A DNA stretch of 31,100 bases, from contig DATFYM010000247.1 in NCBI GenBank assembly GCA_035315065.1, positions 1 to 31,100 on the forward strand, in the 5' to 3' direction. Below are positions 1 through 7,961 of this stretch, in pieces; position 1 is the first letter of the stretch, and every line of letters starts with the position of its first letter. The notes under the pieces were generated by a model, which saw only the letters and a program-made list of their open reading frames with translations, was not told the origin of the DNA and did no database searches. This stretch comes from DATFYM01 sp035315065 (GTDB lineage: Bacteria; Acidobacteriota; Terriglobia; UBA7540). The position numbers and the translations under genes are program-made.

Positions 1-133
1 ATGTGCTTCTCTGTCTCTTCTTGGTGTCTCCGTGCCTTGGTGGTGAATTTTTCACAGCTTCCAAGGGAGAGGGCTGTTATCAGGCTTTTGGCCGCTTCCG
101 AAACACAAAGGAGTATTCGAACGATGTACTAGA

Positions 134-1975
134 CTATGAGGGCGCTGCATGGCTTCCCTGCAAGGAATCTGTGCCGCCTTGCAAAAGAGTCCTCAATCGG
201 TGCATCTGCTCCCGTCGGCGGAATGCCACAAATTCGTGGGGAACTGGCCTCTCCACGCGGCGGACCAGCGCCCACACATAGCCCGCACCGAGGGTCACTC
301 CCTTGAGGAGGAAAGGCCTGTTCGTCATCTGATAGACCACCCGCAGGGACTCCCAAATCGGGTGGGCCCCGAGAGTGTAGTCCTTGATGCCTATTTTGAA
401 AGTCGCTGTCAATATGCCATCCTGCGCCGTGCCCATGGCACGATGGTGCACGCATACTTTGTCGGTGAAGGTCCTTGTGTTCCACCCCTTCATCCTGGCG
501 CTGGTGGCCGCAATCAGGTCCACGCCGCCGCCCTTTACGGGGACGTAACCGCCGATCTCTTCAAAGCACGCTCGCCGAAACAACTGGCATGCGCCGGACA
601 CGTGCTCAATGCCGACGAAGCGGTAGTCGTACGGCTGGTAGGATCTGTCCTTGAACGGCGTTCCCACCAGTCCCAGTGTCGGATCCTCTGCCAGCTTCCC
701 CAGCAGCAGAGAAAAGTAGTTTTCATCAAACGTGATGTCGCCGTCCACGTTGCCGATAACTTCGTATTCCAGATCTCTAACCCTGGCGTATCCGGCGTTG
801 AAGGCGTGGACCTTCCCGGCGAAATGCCGTTCACTGCGCTCGGGCACGCGGAGCAATTCAATCCATGGGCACTGAGCCGCATACCTGCTCACGATGGCGT
901 CCGTGCCGTCGGTGGAACCGTCGCTGACGATGATCCATTTGCGCGGTCGCACGGTCTGCGCCATGACAGACTTGATGGTCAGTTCGATAAAACCTGCCTC
1001 GTCCCGGGCCGGGGTAATAAGTACGTAGGTGGGCAGGCTCACAGGGGCGGTACCGACGTGCCGGGTTCTTCCAGAGGGAGGCTGCACGGCCCAGTTGCTC
1101 TCGCCGGTGAAAACCCTCCTGAGTCGTTGCCTGTCCTCGCGTCTGCGAAATGCCAGCATCTCAGGAGACACGGACCTTTCGGCGCCCCGGATGAGTGCCC
1201 ACACATAGCCACACGCCAGCGCCATGCCCCCGATGACGAAAGGCCTCCGAGTCATCTGATAGGCCGTTCTGAGCAGTTCCCACACCGGATGGCTTCCGAG
1301 GGTATAGTCCTTGATACCGCCCCGAAATCGCGCCCCCGTCAGGTGACCCCGGCCCGCCCCCATTTCGCGATGAAGCTGAAAACAGGTGTGCGTAAAGGTC
1401 CTGGTGTGCCAACCCTTCATCCTCGCGGCGATGACGGCAATCACATCCACACCGCCGGTCTTCACCGGGACATATCCTCCAATTTCTTCGAAACATTCAC
1501 GCCGAAATAGTTGACACGGACCGGACACGTGCTCGATGTTAACGAACCGGTAGTCGTAAACGTAACGTTTGCCCTGCTTGAACCACGTTCCAACCACCCC
1601 CAGCTTGGGATCCTCCGCTAGCTTCCCAAGCAGGGAAGAAAAGAACTTTGCATCATCAAACGAGACATCGCCGTCCAGGTTGCCGATGGCCTCGTATTCC
1701 AAATGCCTGACCTTGTTATATCCGGCGTTGAAGGCGTGGACCTTTCCAGCGAAATGCCTTTCGCGACGCTCAGGCATTCGCAGCAATTCAATCCATGGGT
1801 ACTCCGCAGCATACTTGCTCACGATTTCATCTGTGCCATCAGTCGAGCCGTCGCTGACGATGACCCATTTGATCGGCCGGACCGTCTGCGCCAACACAGA
1901 CTTTATGGTGAATTCGATGAACTGAGCCTCGTCGCGCACGGGGGTAATGAGCACGTAAGCAGGGAGAGTTAGCAT
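134..1975 (-). CDS. Tandem-duplicated family 2 glycosyltransferase (two GT2 domains in one protein)
   Basis: The 613-residue protein consists of two near-complete GT-A fold family 2 glycosyltransferases in a row. Copy one covers residues 1-300 and copy two about 311-613. Each begins with a YVLITPxRDE segment, followed by VSDGSTDGTD for nucleotide binding and a GNxDGD segment. The DxD-type metal-binding motif is at residues 101-103 and again at 411-413, an offset of exactly 310 codons. Each copy ends with a hydrophobic GYVWALxR stretch, so peripheral membrane association is possible. The family transfers sugars from nucleotide sugars to a lipid-linked acceptor in the cytoplasm; donor and linkage cannot be read from sequence. 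The ATG at 1975 has a GAGGG-type ribosome site about six bases upstream. It is the last gene of the minus-strand polysaccharide locus within the window. Both copies keep their motifs, so both may be active. Confidence 0.9.
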   Translation of the reverse strand: MLTLPAYVLITPVRDEAQFIEFTIKSVLAQTVRPIKWVIVSDGSTDGTDEIVSKYAAEYPWIELLRMPERRERHFAGKVHAFNAGYNKVRHLEYEAIGNLDGDVSFDDAKFFSSLLGKLAEDPKLGVVGTWFKQGKRYVYDYRFVNIEHVSGPCQLFRRECFEEIGGYVPVKTGGVDVIAVIAARMKGWHTRTFTHTCFQLHREMGAGRGHLTGARFRGGIKDYTLGSHPVWELLRTAYQMTRRPFVIGGMALACGYVWALIRGAERSVSPEMLAFRRREDRQRLRRVFTGESNWAVQPPSGRTRHVGTAPVSLPTYVLITPARDEAGFIELTIKSVMAQTVRPRKWIIVSDGSTDGTDAIVSRYAAQCPWIELLRVPERSERHFAGKVHAFNAGYARVRDLEYEVIGNVDGDITFDENYFSLLLGKLAEDPTLGLVGTPFKDRSYQPYDYRFVGIEHVSGACQLFRRACFEEIGGYVPVKGGGVDLIAATSARMKGWNTRTFTDKVCVHHRAMGTAQDGILTATFKIGIKDYTLGAHPIWESLRVVYQMTNRPFLLKGVTLGAGYVWALVRRVERPVPHEFVAFRRREQMHRLRTLLQGGTDSLQGSHAAPS

Positions 1976-2481
1976 GCCTGTCCCTCAACGCAAGGAGTGG
2001 AACGGCGAGAATCACCGGGATCGATCCAGATGTTCATATGGTCTCACACAGGCGGGATTGCCGAGGACATTCGCACATGACGACTGATTGCCTTCATAAG
2101 GAATCTGGCGGCCGTTCGATCCGCACCTCTAGTCCGGCAGCTTGATGGAAAACGGCATTTCGGCCTCGGAAGGGTGGGGCTTTAGCCCCGCCGAGCACGG
2201 ACCTTAGGTCCGCGCCTTGGAGTGCGGCGGCTTGACGCCGCCTTGGAATCGGCCGAGGGCAGCCATCACTGCTGGATGAACGCTTCCCAGCAAGAGGCCG
2301 AAGCCAGGTGGAGCGACCCCAGGAAGGCTGCAAGGCGGCGTCAAGCCGCCGCACTCCAAGGCGGGCTACGCCCGCAAATTGTACAAACTCCAGGGCGGGG
2401 CTAAAGCCCCACCCTTCCGGACGCGCCGCAACACTTTTTCATCAGCCTGCTCCTCGAAGTGCCTATAGCAAGTTCAGGCTT
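1976..2481. repeat. Gap with a nested palindromic element (2168-2418)
   Basis: No gene is supported here. Most of the gap is a 251-base inverted-repeat element. The outer arms carry a GGGGCTTTAGCCCC-like hairpin word at about 2175-2190 and its partner at about 2396-2412. The inner arms carry GGCGGCTTGACGCCGCC (about 2227-2243) and GGCGGCGTCAAGCCGCC (about 2334-2350). Each word is itself a palindrome, so the transcript could fold as many small hairpins or one large one. Related words recur at 17731-17992 and 22172-22342. The element lies between the aminotransferase and glycosyltransferase genes and would be part of their common transcript if they are co-transcribed. Confidence 0.8.
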
Positions 2482-3708
2482 TCAATGCGTTGCAACAACA
2501 TTCTGCGGCTCTTCGCTTTCCAAGACAAAGCTCTCGATGGCCCCGACGACGCGATCTTGTTGGTTAGCCGTGAGCCCAGGGTACATGGGCAGGGAGAGTA
2601 TTTGCGAGGCGGCCTTTTCGGATGCCGGGAAGTCTCCTTGCTTGTAGCCGAGGAATGCGTAGGCGTTCTGCAAGTGAAGGGGAATCGGATAATGAATTCC
2701 GGTACCGATGTTGGCCTCGGCCAAGCACCTCTGAAGTTGATCGCGGTTCTCAACGCGGACCACGTAGAGGTGGTAAACCGCTTTCGCCCAGGAAGGCTCG
2801 TAGGGGAGACCTATTTCCTCTGGTGCCGGGCCCAAAAGCTCCCGATAGCGACGGGCGCATTCCCGGCGCTTTTCATTCCATGCCGCAAGACGCCTGAGCT
2901 TGACTCGCAAGATGCCGGCTTGAATCGCGTCCAACCTGCCGTTATATCCTTCCATCTCGTGATAATACTTCTGGGCCTGGCCGTGATCGCGCAGCATTCT
3001 GATTTTCTGAGCAATCTCTGCGTCGTCGGTGGTGACCGCCCCGGCTTCTCCGCAAGCACCCAGGTTCTTGCCGGGGTAGAAGCTGAAAGCTGCCGCTCTT
3101 CCCATCGAGCCCGCTTTCTTCCACCGGTTGTTCCGGCGCGAAAAGTACTCGGCTCCGTGCGCCTGGCACGCATCCTCAACCACGGCGAAGTTGTACCGCT
3201 CTGCCAGTTCCATGATGGGATCCATATCCGCCATCTGGCCGTAGAGATGTACGGGGATGACAGCAGCGACAGGTCTCCCGGTTCTGTTGTGGACTGCCCG
3301 GCCGCTGGCACCATCGACCGTACACTGAACCTCCAGGTACTCGCGCAGTTTTTCCGAATCCATGTTATAGGTGCGCTCGTCGATATCCACAAAGTCCGGA
3401 CGCGCTCCGGCTTGGGATATAGCCTCCGCAGTGGCGATGAAGGTGTTCGGAACGGTGACCACGATGTCACCTTGCTTGATCCCGGCAGCGATGAGAATGA
3501 ACCTCAACGCGTCCGTGCCGCTGCCCACCCCGACGCAGTACCGGGTGTCACAGTAGTTGGCGAACGCCCGCTCAAACTGATCCACCATGGGACCGCCCAC
3601 AAATCCTGCGGTCTCCAATGCGGTTCGGAAGACGGAGCACAGTTCTTCTTGCAATTCCTCGTGCGGGGTTACGAGATCCAGGAAAGGAATTCTATTGGTT
3701 GTAGTCAC
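2482..3708 (-). CDS. DegT/DnrJ/EryC1/StrS family PLP-dependent sugar aminotransferase
   Basis: This 408-residue protein has the full layout of the fold-type I sugar aminotransferases that convert nucleotide-linked ketosugars to amino sugars in the cytoplasm. The cofactor phosphate loop GSGTDAL lies at residues 62-68, the VEDACQAHGA segment (Asp179 region) contacts the pyridine ring, and SFYPGKNLGACGEAG carries the Schiff-base Lys214. A GYNGRLDAIQAG segment follows and is also family-typical. The start is a GTG at 3708 with AGGAG five bases upstream. It follows a Gfo/Idh/MocA dehydrogenase gene in the same direction. In many surface-polysaccharide loci that pairing oxidises a UDP-sugar at C3 and then aminates it, as in the 2,3-diamino-sugar pathways. 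The exact substrate is inference. Confidence 0.9.
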   Translation of the reverse strand: MTTTNRIPFLDLVTPHEELQEELCSVFRTALETAGFVGGPMVDQFERAFANYCDTRYCVGVGSGTDALRFILIAAGIKQGDIVVTVPNTFIATAEAISQAGARPDFVDIDERTYNMDSEKLREYLEVQCTVDGASGRAVHNRTGRPVAAVIPVHLYGQMADMDPIMELAERYNFAVVEDACQAHGAEYFSRRNNRWKKAGSMGRAAAFSFYPGKNLGACGEAGAVTTDDAEIAQKIRMLRDHGQAQKYYHEMEGYNGRLDAIQAGILRVKLRRLAAWNEKRRECARRYRELLGPAPEEIGLPYEPSWAKAVYHLYVVRVENRDQLQRCLAEANIGTGIHYPIPLHLQNAYAFLGYKQGDFPASEKAASQILSLPMYPGLTANQQDRVVGAIESFVLESEEPQNVVATH

Positions 3709-4034
3709 TTTAGCTCCTGCTCGGAGTAGCGCGGGCGTCCCGCCCGCCTGAGAGAATTAAACACAGAGGCGCAGAGACACAGAGAAAGAGTGAGAAGATT
3801 ACATGAGAGGTCATTTATTTCCAGGCGTGTCATTTTCCCCCGTGTCTCTGTGTTGGAAGCTCCTTGGCAATTATTTCACATCTTCCCTGGAAAAAGACCC
3901 AAGACGAAGAGAAGGGCAGGCGGGACGCCCGCGCTACCCGAGACTCAAGACGAAGAGAAGGGCGGGCGGGACGCTTGCGCTAACCGAAAGACTCAAGACG
4001 AAGAGAAGGGCGGGCGGGACGCCCGCGCTACCGG
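3709..4034. repeat. Gap with inverted and tandem repeats between sugar-modification genes
   Basis: The gap holds no gene. A GCGGGCGTCCCGCCCGCC word at about 3731-3748 is answered by inverted copies on the other side. Between them lie arms of the cacagag-gcgcagag type (about 3763-3790 and 3838-3856). On the right are three tandem units of 46, 48 and 40 bases (3901-3946, 3947-3994, 3995-4034). Each unit is AAGACGAAGAGAAGGGC followed by GGCGGGACGCCCGCGCTACC or a near variant. The last unit ends directly at the stop codon of the dehydrogenase gene (4035-4037). There are no variable spacers, so this is not a CRISPR array. Confidence 0.85.
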
Positions 4035-5036
4035 TCAGGCATAGACAGCCTCACCCTTTTGCTTCAAGGACGCTTCCGCGGCTTCCAACATCCTGACCAC
4101 CCTCAAGCCCGCCAAGCCGTCATTGAAGGGAGTTTGGTCATGCTGGACGCACTTGACAAAGTACTCCAGTTCAAGTCTCAGGGCCTCCGTCGGCTCGACC
4201 TTCGGCGCCCACATATCGCCAGTACGGTAGCTGACGAGCAACTCATACACTCCCTCGCGGCTGGTCATTTGAACGCCCTTGTCATAAATCTTGAGCTTCT
4301 CGTCGGCTTCCAGATCGTTCCAGACCAGCATCTTCTTCTCGCCGCCGATCAGAGTGGTCCTCACTTTGACTGGGGAAAGCCAGTTCACATTGATGTGGGC
4401 GATGACGTTGCCGGGAAAATACAGGGTGAGAAATGCCACGTCAGGCAGACCACTGAAGTGCGCCTGACCGGTGGCGACGATCGCGTCCGGCGTACCTCCG
4501 ATGAGATGATCGACGATCGCCAAGTCGTGAGGAGCAAGGTCCCAGATGACGTCCACATCATGCTGGAAGAGCCCCAGATTCACCCTCATCGAGTCATAGT
4601 AATAGAGCTTACCTAACGCGTCCTCATCGAGGAGTTGACGTATCTTTCTGACCGCGCCCGTGAACAGGAAAGTGTGATCCACCATCATTTGGAGGTGGTT
4701 CTTCTCTGCCAACTCAATCAGTTCCTCAGCCTGGGCGGCAGTTGAGGTCAGCGGCTTCTCCACAAAGACGTGTTTGCCATTGCTGAGAGCGGCTTTGGCC
4801 AGTTCGAAATGCGTCCAGACAGGAGTGATCACCGCTACCGCATCAATGGCACTCGAGCCCAGCAGTTCATGAGGATCAGTGGTGACGGACACATCAGGAT
4901 AGACCTGCTTTGCCCGTCGCAGGGCCCCAGAACTCCTGTCGCAGATTGACACCACCTGCGCCAGGTCGAGGCCGCGAAGGTTTCGCACTACGTTTGGGCC
5001 CCAGTATCCGTAGCCGATAACGCCAACTTTGATCAT
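4035..5036 (-). CDS. Gfo/Idh/MocA family NAD(P)-dependent sugar dehydrogenase
   Basis: This 333-residue oxidoreductase opens with a Rossmann dinucleotide-binding motif, VGVIGYGYWGPN (residues 4-15). The family EKP motif is at residues 93-95 (FVEKPLTS), where the lysine normally takes part in catalysis. The C-terminal half carries the alpha/beta substrate domain, including the segment INVNWLSPVK. Members of this group oxidise the sugar ring of nucleotide sugars, often at C3, to supply a keto-sugar for an aminotransferase. The DegT-type gene directly downstream fits that pairing, but the substrate is not determined by the sequence. The ATG at 5036 has GGAGGG eight bases upstream. Its end abuts the tandem repeat block at 3901-4034. 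Confidence 0.88.
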   Translation of the reverse strand: MIKVGVIGYGYWGPNVVRNLRGLDLAQVVSICDRSSGALRRAKQVYPDVSVTTDPHELLGSSAIDAVAVITPVWTHFELAKAALSNGKHVFVEKPLTSTAAQAEELIELAEKNHLQMMVDHTFLFTGAVRKIRQLLDEDALGKLYYYDSMRVNLGLFQHDVDVIWDLAPHDLAIVDHLIGGTPDAIVATGQAHFSGLPDVAFLTLYFPGNVIAHINVNWLSPVKVRTTLIGGEKKMLVWNDLEADEKLKIYDKGVQMTSREGVYELLVSYRTGDMWAPKVEPTEALRLELEYFVKCVQHDQTPFNDGLAGLRVVRMLEAAEASLKQKGEAVYA

Positions 5037-5347
5037 GTGTCACACCCTCCAGTCGAAATCAGCTTTCAGCCATCAGGTATCAGCCAGAAAAAGGCGTCAG
5101 CTCTCAGCTCTCAGCTATCAGCAAAACAAGACGGACTTTGGTAGGGTCCTATTCGGCCCTGGGAGCGCGGGCGTCCCGCCCGCTCTTCTCTTCCCTTGCG
5201 GCGCCACCCGCTCCACTGGCAGCCTCATTCGAGCTTGCGGGCAAGAGCGGGCGGGACGCCCGCGCTCCCGGGGCCGATTTCCCTACTGAGAACTGACGAC
5301 TGACAACTTTCCTGCTGATGGCTGATAGCTGATGGCTGAAGCCTCTC
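5037..5347. repeat. Gap with two nested inverted repeats (5058-5342)
   Basis: No gene is visible. The outer arms are built from reiterated CAGCTATCAGC-like words (about 5058-5122) answered by GCTGATGGCTGATAGCTGA words (about 5311-5340). Inside lies a cleaner pair, GGGAGCGCGGGCGTCCCGCC (about 5160-5179) and its complement (about 5250-5270). The same inner word is found in the gaps at 3726-4034 and 7781-7928. The element separates the sugar transferase and dehydrogenase genes and would be transcribed with them. Confidence 0.8.
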
Positions 5348-6520
5348 TTAGTACGCCCCTTCGCCCATCACTACCGCCCGCGGCGTGTGTAAAAGGATCT
5401 TGACGTCCAGCCACAGCGACCACGACCGGGCATACTTAAGGTCGAGGCGAACCATCTCGTCAAACTTGATCCTGCTCCGTCCCTCAATCTGCCACAAGCC
5501 GGTGATCCCCGGTTTCACGTCCAGCAAGCGCCGCTTGTGCCAGATGTCATAGCGTTTCACTTCGTAGGTAATCGGAGGTCGCGGCCCGACGAGAGACATT
5601 TCCCCTTTCAAGACGTTAAAGAACTGGGGCAGCTCATCCAAGCTTGTTTTTCGTAGAAATGCTCCCACCCGCGTAACTCTCGGATCCGCTGTCAGCTTGT
5701 ACACACTGGCTTGGCTTTCTTCCGGTCGTTGTGTGCCCACTGTGCCGGATATAAACCGCTTGATGTAATCCTCATGAATGCTCGGATCGCTCTTGAAATA
5801 CATGGACCTGAATTTCAGGAAGGTGAACCGCTTGCCGTGGTGGCCGACCCTCTGCTGTCTAAAAAAGACTGGTCCTTTCGAAGTCAATTTGACCGCGATG
5901 GAGATCGCAGCGAATAGGGGTGATAATAGAACGAGGGCTGAGAAACTGCCCAGCACATCGATTGCCCTCTTGACCATGCGAGCGGAACTTTTCGGATCTG
6001 TGGTCCAGAATAGGTCGGGGTAGAAGGTGGAATCCGTGGGACCACCGGGGCCTTGTTTCTCCCAGTCCTCGGGAAATACGTGGAAGGATAGAGTAATCTC
6101 GTTGATCTGGTCGATACTCAAGGCATGACACAGCGCTCTGTTCACCTTGGCCAGGATGGCGCCCGCAACTGTCCTTCCTTCGGCGGCGCCGATGTCCGTG
6201 AAGATGACCCCTATCACAGACGCCTCCCGGTACCACCCCATGACGTCCGTCTCTCTGATGGAGCCAGACAGCGCACAGAGGATCTTCTCCAGCGCGTTCT
6301 CCGTGCCGCCACCCTTTAGCAGACTGCCGGTGCCTAGGAGCATCAGTACGAACCGGCTGCGAGAGCGTTCCGTTCTTTTTCTCTCCAGACAGAGCGTCTT
6401 GGCGAACAACTCTTCGGCAGTCACACCGCCGTTCTGGCCATTACCATGACCGTCGGGGCGATTTGCGGCCCTCGTGGATTCCTGAGAGCCCGGCTTGCTT
6501 CCAGGAAACAGGGTGCTCAT
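5348..6520 (-). CDS. Polyprenyl-phosphate sugar-1-phosphate transferase with degenerate GGDEF-like N-terminus
   Basis: The C-terminal half is a bacterial sugar transferase that starts polysaccharide assembly by moving a sugar-1-phosphate onto undecaprenyl phosphate at the inner membrane. The evidence is one membrane segment at about residues 188-210, then GPVFFRQQRVGHHGKRFTFL, KFRSM, LRKTSLDELPQFFNVLKGEMS, VGPRPP and KPGITGLWQ. The usual four extra N-terminal membrane helices of the WbaP type are absent. Residues 35-155 instead resemble a GGDEF domain in which the signature is lost (EASVI where GGDEF is expected), so no cyclase activity is expected. The start is set at the ATG at 6520, where GGGAGG lies seven bases upstream; a GTG at 6535 would place that ribosome site inside the gene. 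The protein is 390 residues long. Confidence 0.9.
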   Translation of the reverse strand: MSTLFPGSKPGSQESTRAANRPDGHGNGQNGGVTAEELFAKTLCLERKRTERSRSRFVLMLLGTGSLLKGGGTENALEKILCALSGSIRETDVMGWYREASVIGVIFTDIGAAEGRTVAGAILAKVNRALCHALSIDQINEITLSFHVFPEDWEKQGPGGPTDSTFYPDLFWTTDPKSSARMVKRAIDVLGSFSALVLLSPLFAAISIAVKLTSKGPVFFRQQRVGHHGKRFTFLKFRSMYFKSDPSIHEDYIKRFISGTVGTQRPEESQASVYKLTADPRVTRVGAFLRKTSLDELPQFFNVLKGEMSLVGPRPPITYEVKRYDIWHKRRLLDVKPGITGLWQIEGRSRIKFDEMVRLDLKYARSWSLWLDVKILLHTPRAVVMGEGAY

Positions 6521-6590
6521 CTCTTTGCCTCCCACACTTCCGCTTCTGTTATTCGTGGCGCCAGTGTTCTATGCGTGTTTACGGTTGGTG

Positions 6591-6797
6591 GTGGTGTCAT
6601 TTGGAACAAAATGGAATCCACAGATTACGCAGATTTCGGAGATTAAGAGAAGAAATCGTCTCCTGGGCAAAAAGTAACCAGCACGTCGCGTGTTTCATTG
6701 CGCCTCCGACATCGCCGAGTTCTCGCCTGTGGCTGTTTTCTCAATCTGAGAAATCTGCGTAATCTGTGGATTCTATTCTTTCGTCAAATGACACCAC
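6591..6797. repeat. MITE-like inverted-repeat element with GTGGTGTCATTTG ends
   Basis: The ends are a perfect 13-base inverted repeat, GTGGTGTCATTTG at 6591-6603 and its complement at 6785-6797. Inside lies a second pair, GAATCCACAGATTACGCAG (from about 6611) against CTGCGTAATCTGTGGATTC (to about 6775). It encodes no credible protein. It fills the gap between the tyrosine kinase gene (stop at 6802) and the sugar transferase gene (start at 6520). A degenerate relative with the same GGTGTCATTTGG edge and cagattac words lies at 24471-24600. The layout resembles a non-autonomous mobile element, but no target-site duplication was confirmed. Confidence 0.75.
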
Positions 6798-6801
6798 TAC
6801 C

Positions 6802-7740
6802 TTACGGTTGGCGCGTTCTGCGTTTTTCGTAGTAGGAATAGTAGTGGTCGTAACCGTAGGTCGATCCTTTTTCCGCGTGGTTGAGTACTACCGCCAGAAA
6901 TCGATTGTCCCGAAATTCCTTGTAAGCTCTCTGAGCCAAGTCGAAAGGCGTTGAGCCCGCCCGGACCACCATCAGGACGCCATCGCAGAGTTCGGCTAGC
7001 AACCTGGCGTCAGAAATCGGAATAACAGGGGGTGAGTCGATAATAATCCAATCGAACGCCGGGGCCAGGCGATCCAGCAGGGCTTTCAACCGGCCGTTCC
7101 CAAGGAGTTCGCTGGCATTCGGGGCCGGCGTACCACCCGGAATGAAGAAGAGGTTGTTCAGAGGCCCTCGCCCTCGCTTGATGATCGCAAGCTCATCCGC
7201 CTCATGGCTCAGGTACTCGGAAAGGCCGGGGAGTTCGGGAGCACCCAGGCAAATATGCAGGTTCGATGCCCGCAAGTCGCCGTCGATGAGCAGCACATGG
7301 TGTTCACGCTGCCACAACATCACTTGCGCGAGATTGGCGGCAACAAACGTCTTCCCTTCCTCGGGCAGGGCGCTGGTGACCAGCAGCTTCTGTAGGTGCT
7401 GTGTTTTCCGGACCAGGTTCAGACGGGACCGAAGAGTGCGGAACTCCTCTCTACCCGGGGCGCACCAAGTGCCGTTGTGGGAGAGCACGATGGCTGCGGG
7501 ATCCGGAGACCATGCGGTTTCGGCGCACGACCTCGCCAGTGCGTCGCGGACTTCAGAGGGATTCACGCAATCTTTGGCATCGGTCGGGACGGGCGTGCCT
7601 TTGGCGGAGGCGGACGGCAGGTCGGATATCGGAGCGGCAGCCGGCTCATGGCTCTCGGTCACCGCTGGTACAGCTTCGGGAAGGTTGCGATTGGCTCTCT
7701 CCTGTTCCGCTTGCTTCAGAAGATCTTGCACTCGGCTCAT
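6802..7740 (-). CDS. CpsD/CapB-type bacterial tyrosine kinase of the polysaccharide locus
   Basis: The 312-residue cytoplasmic protein carries the P-loop motifs of BY-kinases. Walker A is SALPEEGKT (about residues 123-131), Walker A' is LLIDGD (150-155) and Walker B is WIIIDSPP (231-238). The C-terminus is a tyrosine cluster (YGYDHYYSYY, about 295-304), the usual autophosphorylation site. Members phosphorylate themselves in concert with a Wzz-like membrane partner and regulate chain length and export. Here the partner is encoded directly upstream as a separate protein, the split CpsC/CpsD arrangement also found in PEP-CTERM polysaccharide loci. The first 90 residues are low-complexity and probably a linker. 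The ATG at 7740 has GGAGAAGG five bases upstream. Confidence 0.92.
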   Translation of the reverse strand: MSRVQDLLKQAEQERANRNLPEAVPAVTESHEPAAAPISDLPSASAKGTPVPTDAKDCVNPSEVRDALARSCAETAWSPDPAAIVLSHNGTWCAPGREEFRTLRSRLNLVRKTQHLQKLLVTSALPEEGKTFVAANLAQVMLWQREHHVLLIDGDLRASNLHICLGAPELPGLSEYLSHEADELAIIKRGRGPLNNLFFIPGGTPAPNASELLGNGRLKALLDRLAPAFDWIIIDSPPVIPISDARLLAELCDGVLMVVRAGSTPFDLAQRAYKEFRDNRFLAVVLNHAEKGSTYGYDHYYSYYEKRRTRQP

Positions 7741-7780
7741 GAAGTCCTTCTCCGGGTCAACCCGGCTAACTATTCACATC

Positions 7781-7928
7781 CTGGGAGCGCGGGCGTCCCC
7801 GCCCGCTCCGCAGTGGCTAGTGGCGAGTGGTCAGTGGCTAGAAAGAAAGACAGAACGCGCTCCTGCTGGCCACTAGCCACTGACAGCTAGCCACTTCTAA
7901 AGAGCGGGCGGGACGCCCGCGCTCCCGG
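7781..7928. repeat. Nested palindromic element between kinase and chain-length genes
   Basis: The outer arms are GGGAGCGCGGGCGTCCCCGCC (from 7783, one base longer in its C-run than other copies) and its complement ending near 7928. The inner arms are iterations of AGTGGCTAGTGGC-like words (about 7812-7838) and GGCCACTAGCCACTGAC (about 7867-7883). The outer word is shared with the gaps at 3726-4034 and 5160-5270. The inner word is not seen elsewhere in the window. Confidence 0.8.
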
Positions 7929-7961
7929 CGTACTGCTGCATGTTGCTGGCAAAGGTGGCGG

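Noticed and set aside
149..3729. Long plus-strand open frames (149-1510 and 2308-3729, over 450 codons each)
   Set aside because: They lie opposite the glycosyltransferase and aminotransferase genes, have no recognisable motifs, and are the usual antisense shadows of GC-rich genes.
3901..4034. Possible CRISPR array
   Set aside because: Only three head-to-tail units, no variable spacers and no cas genes.
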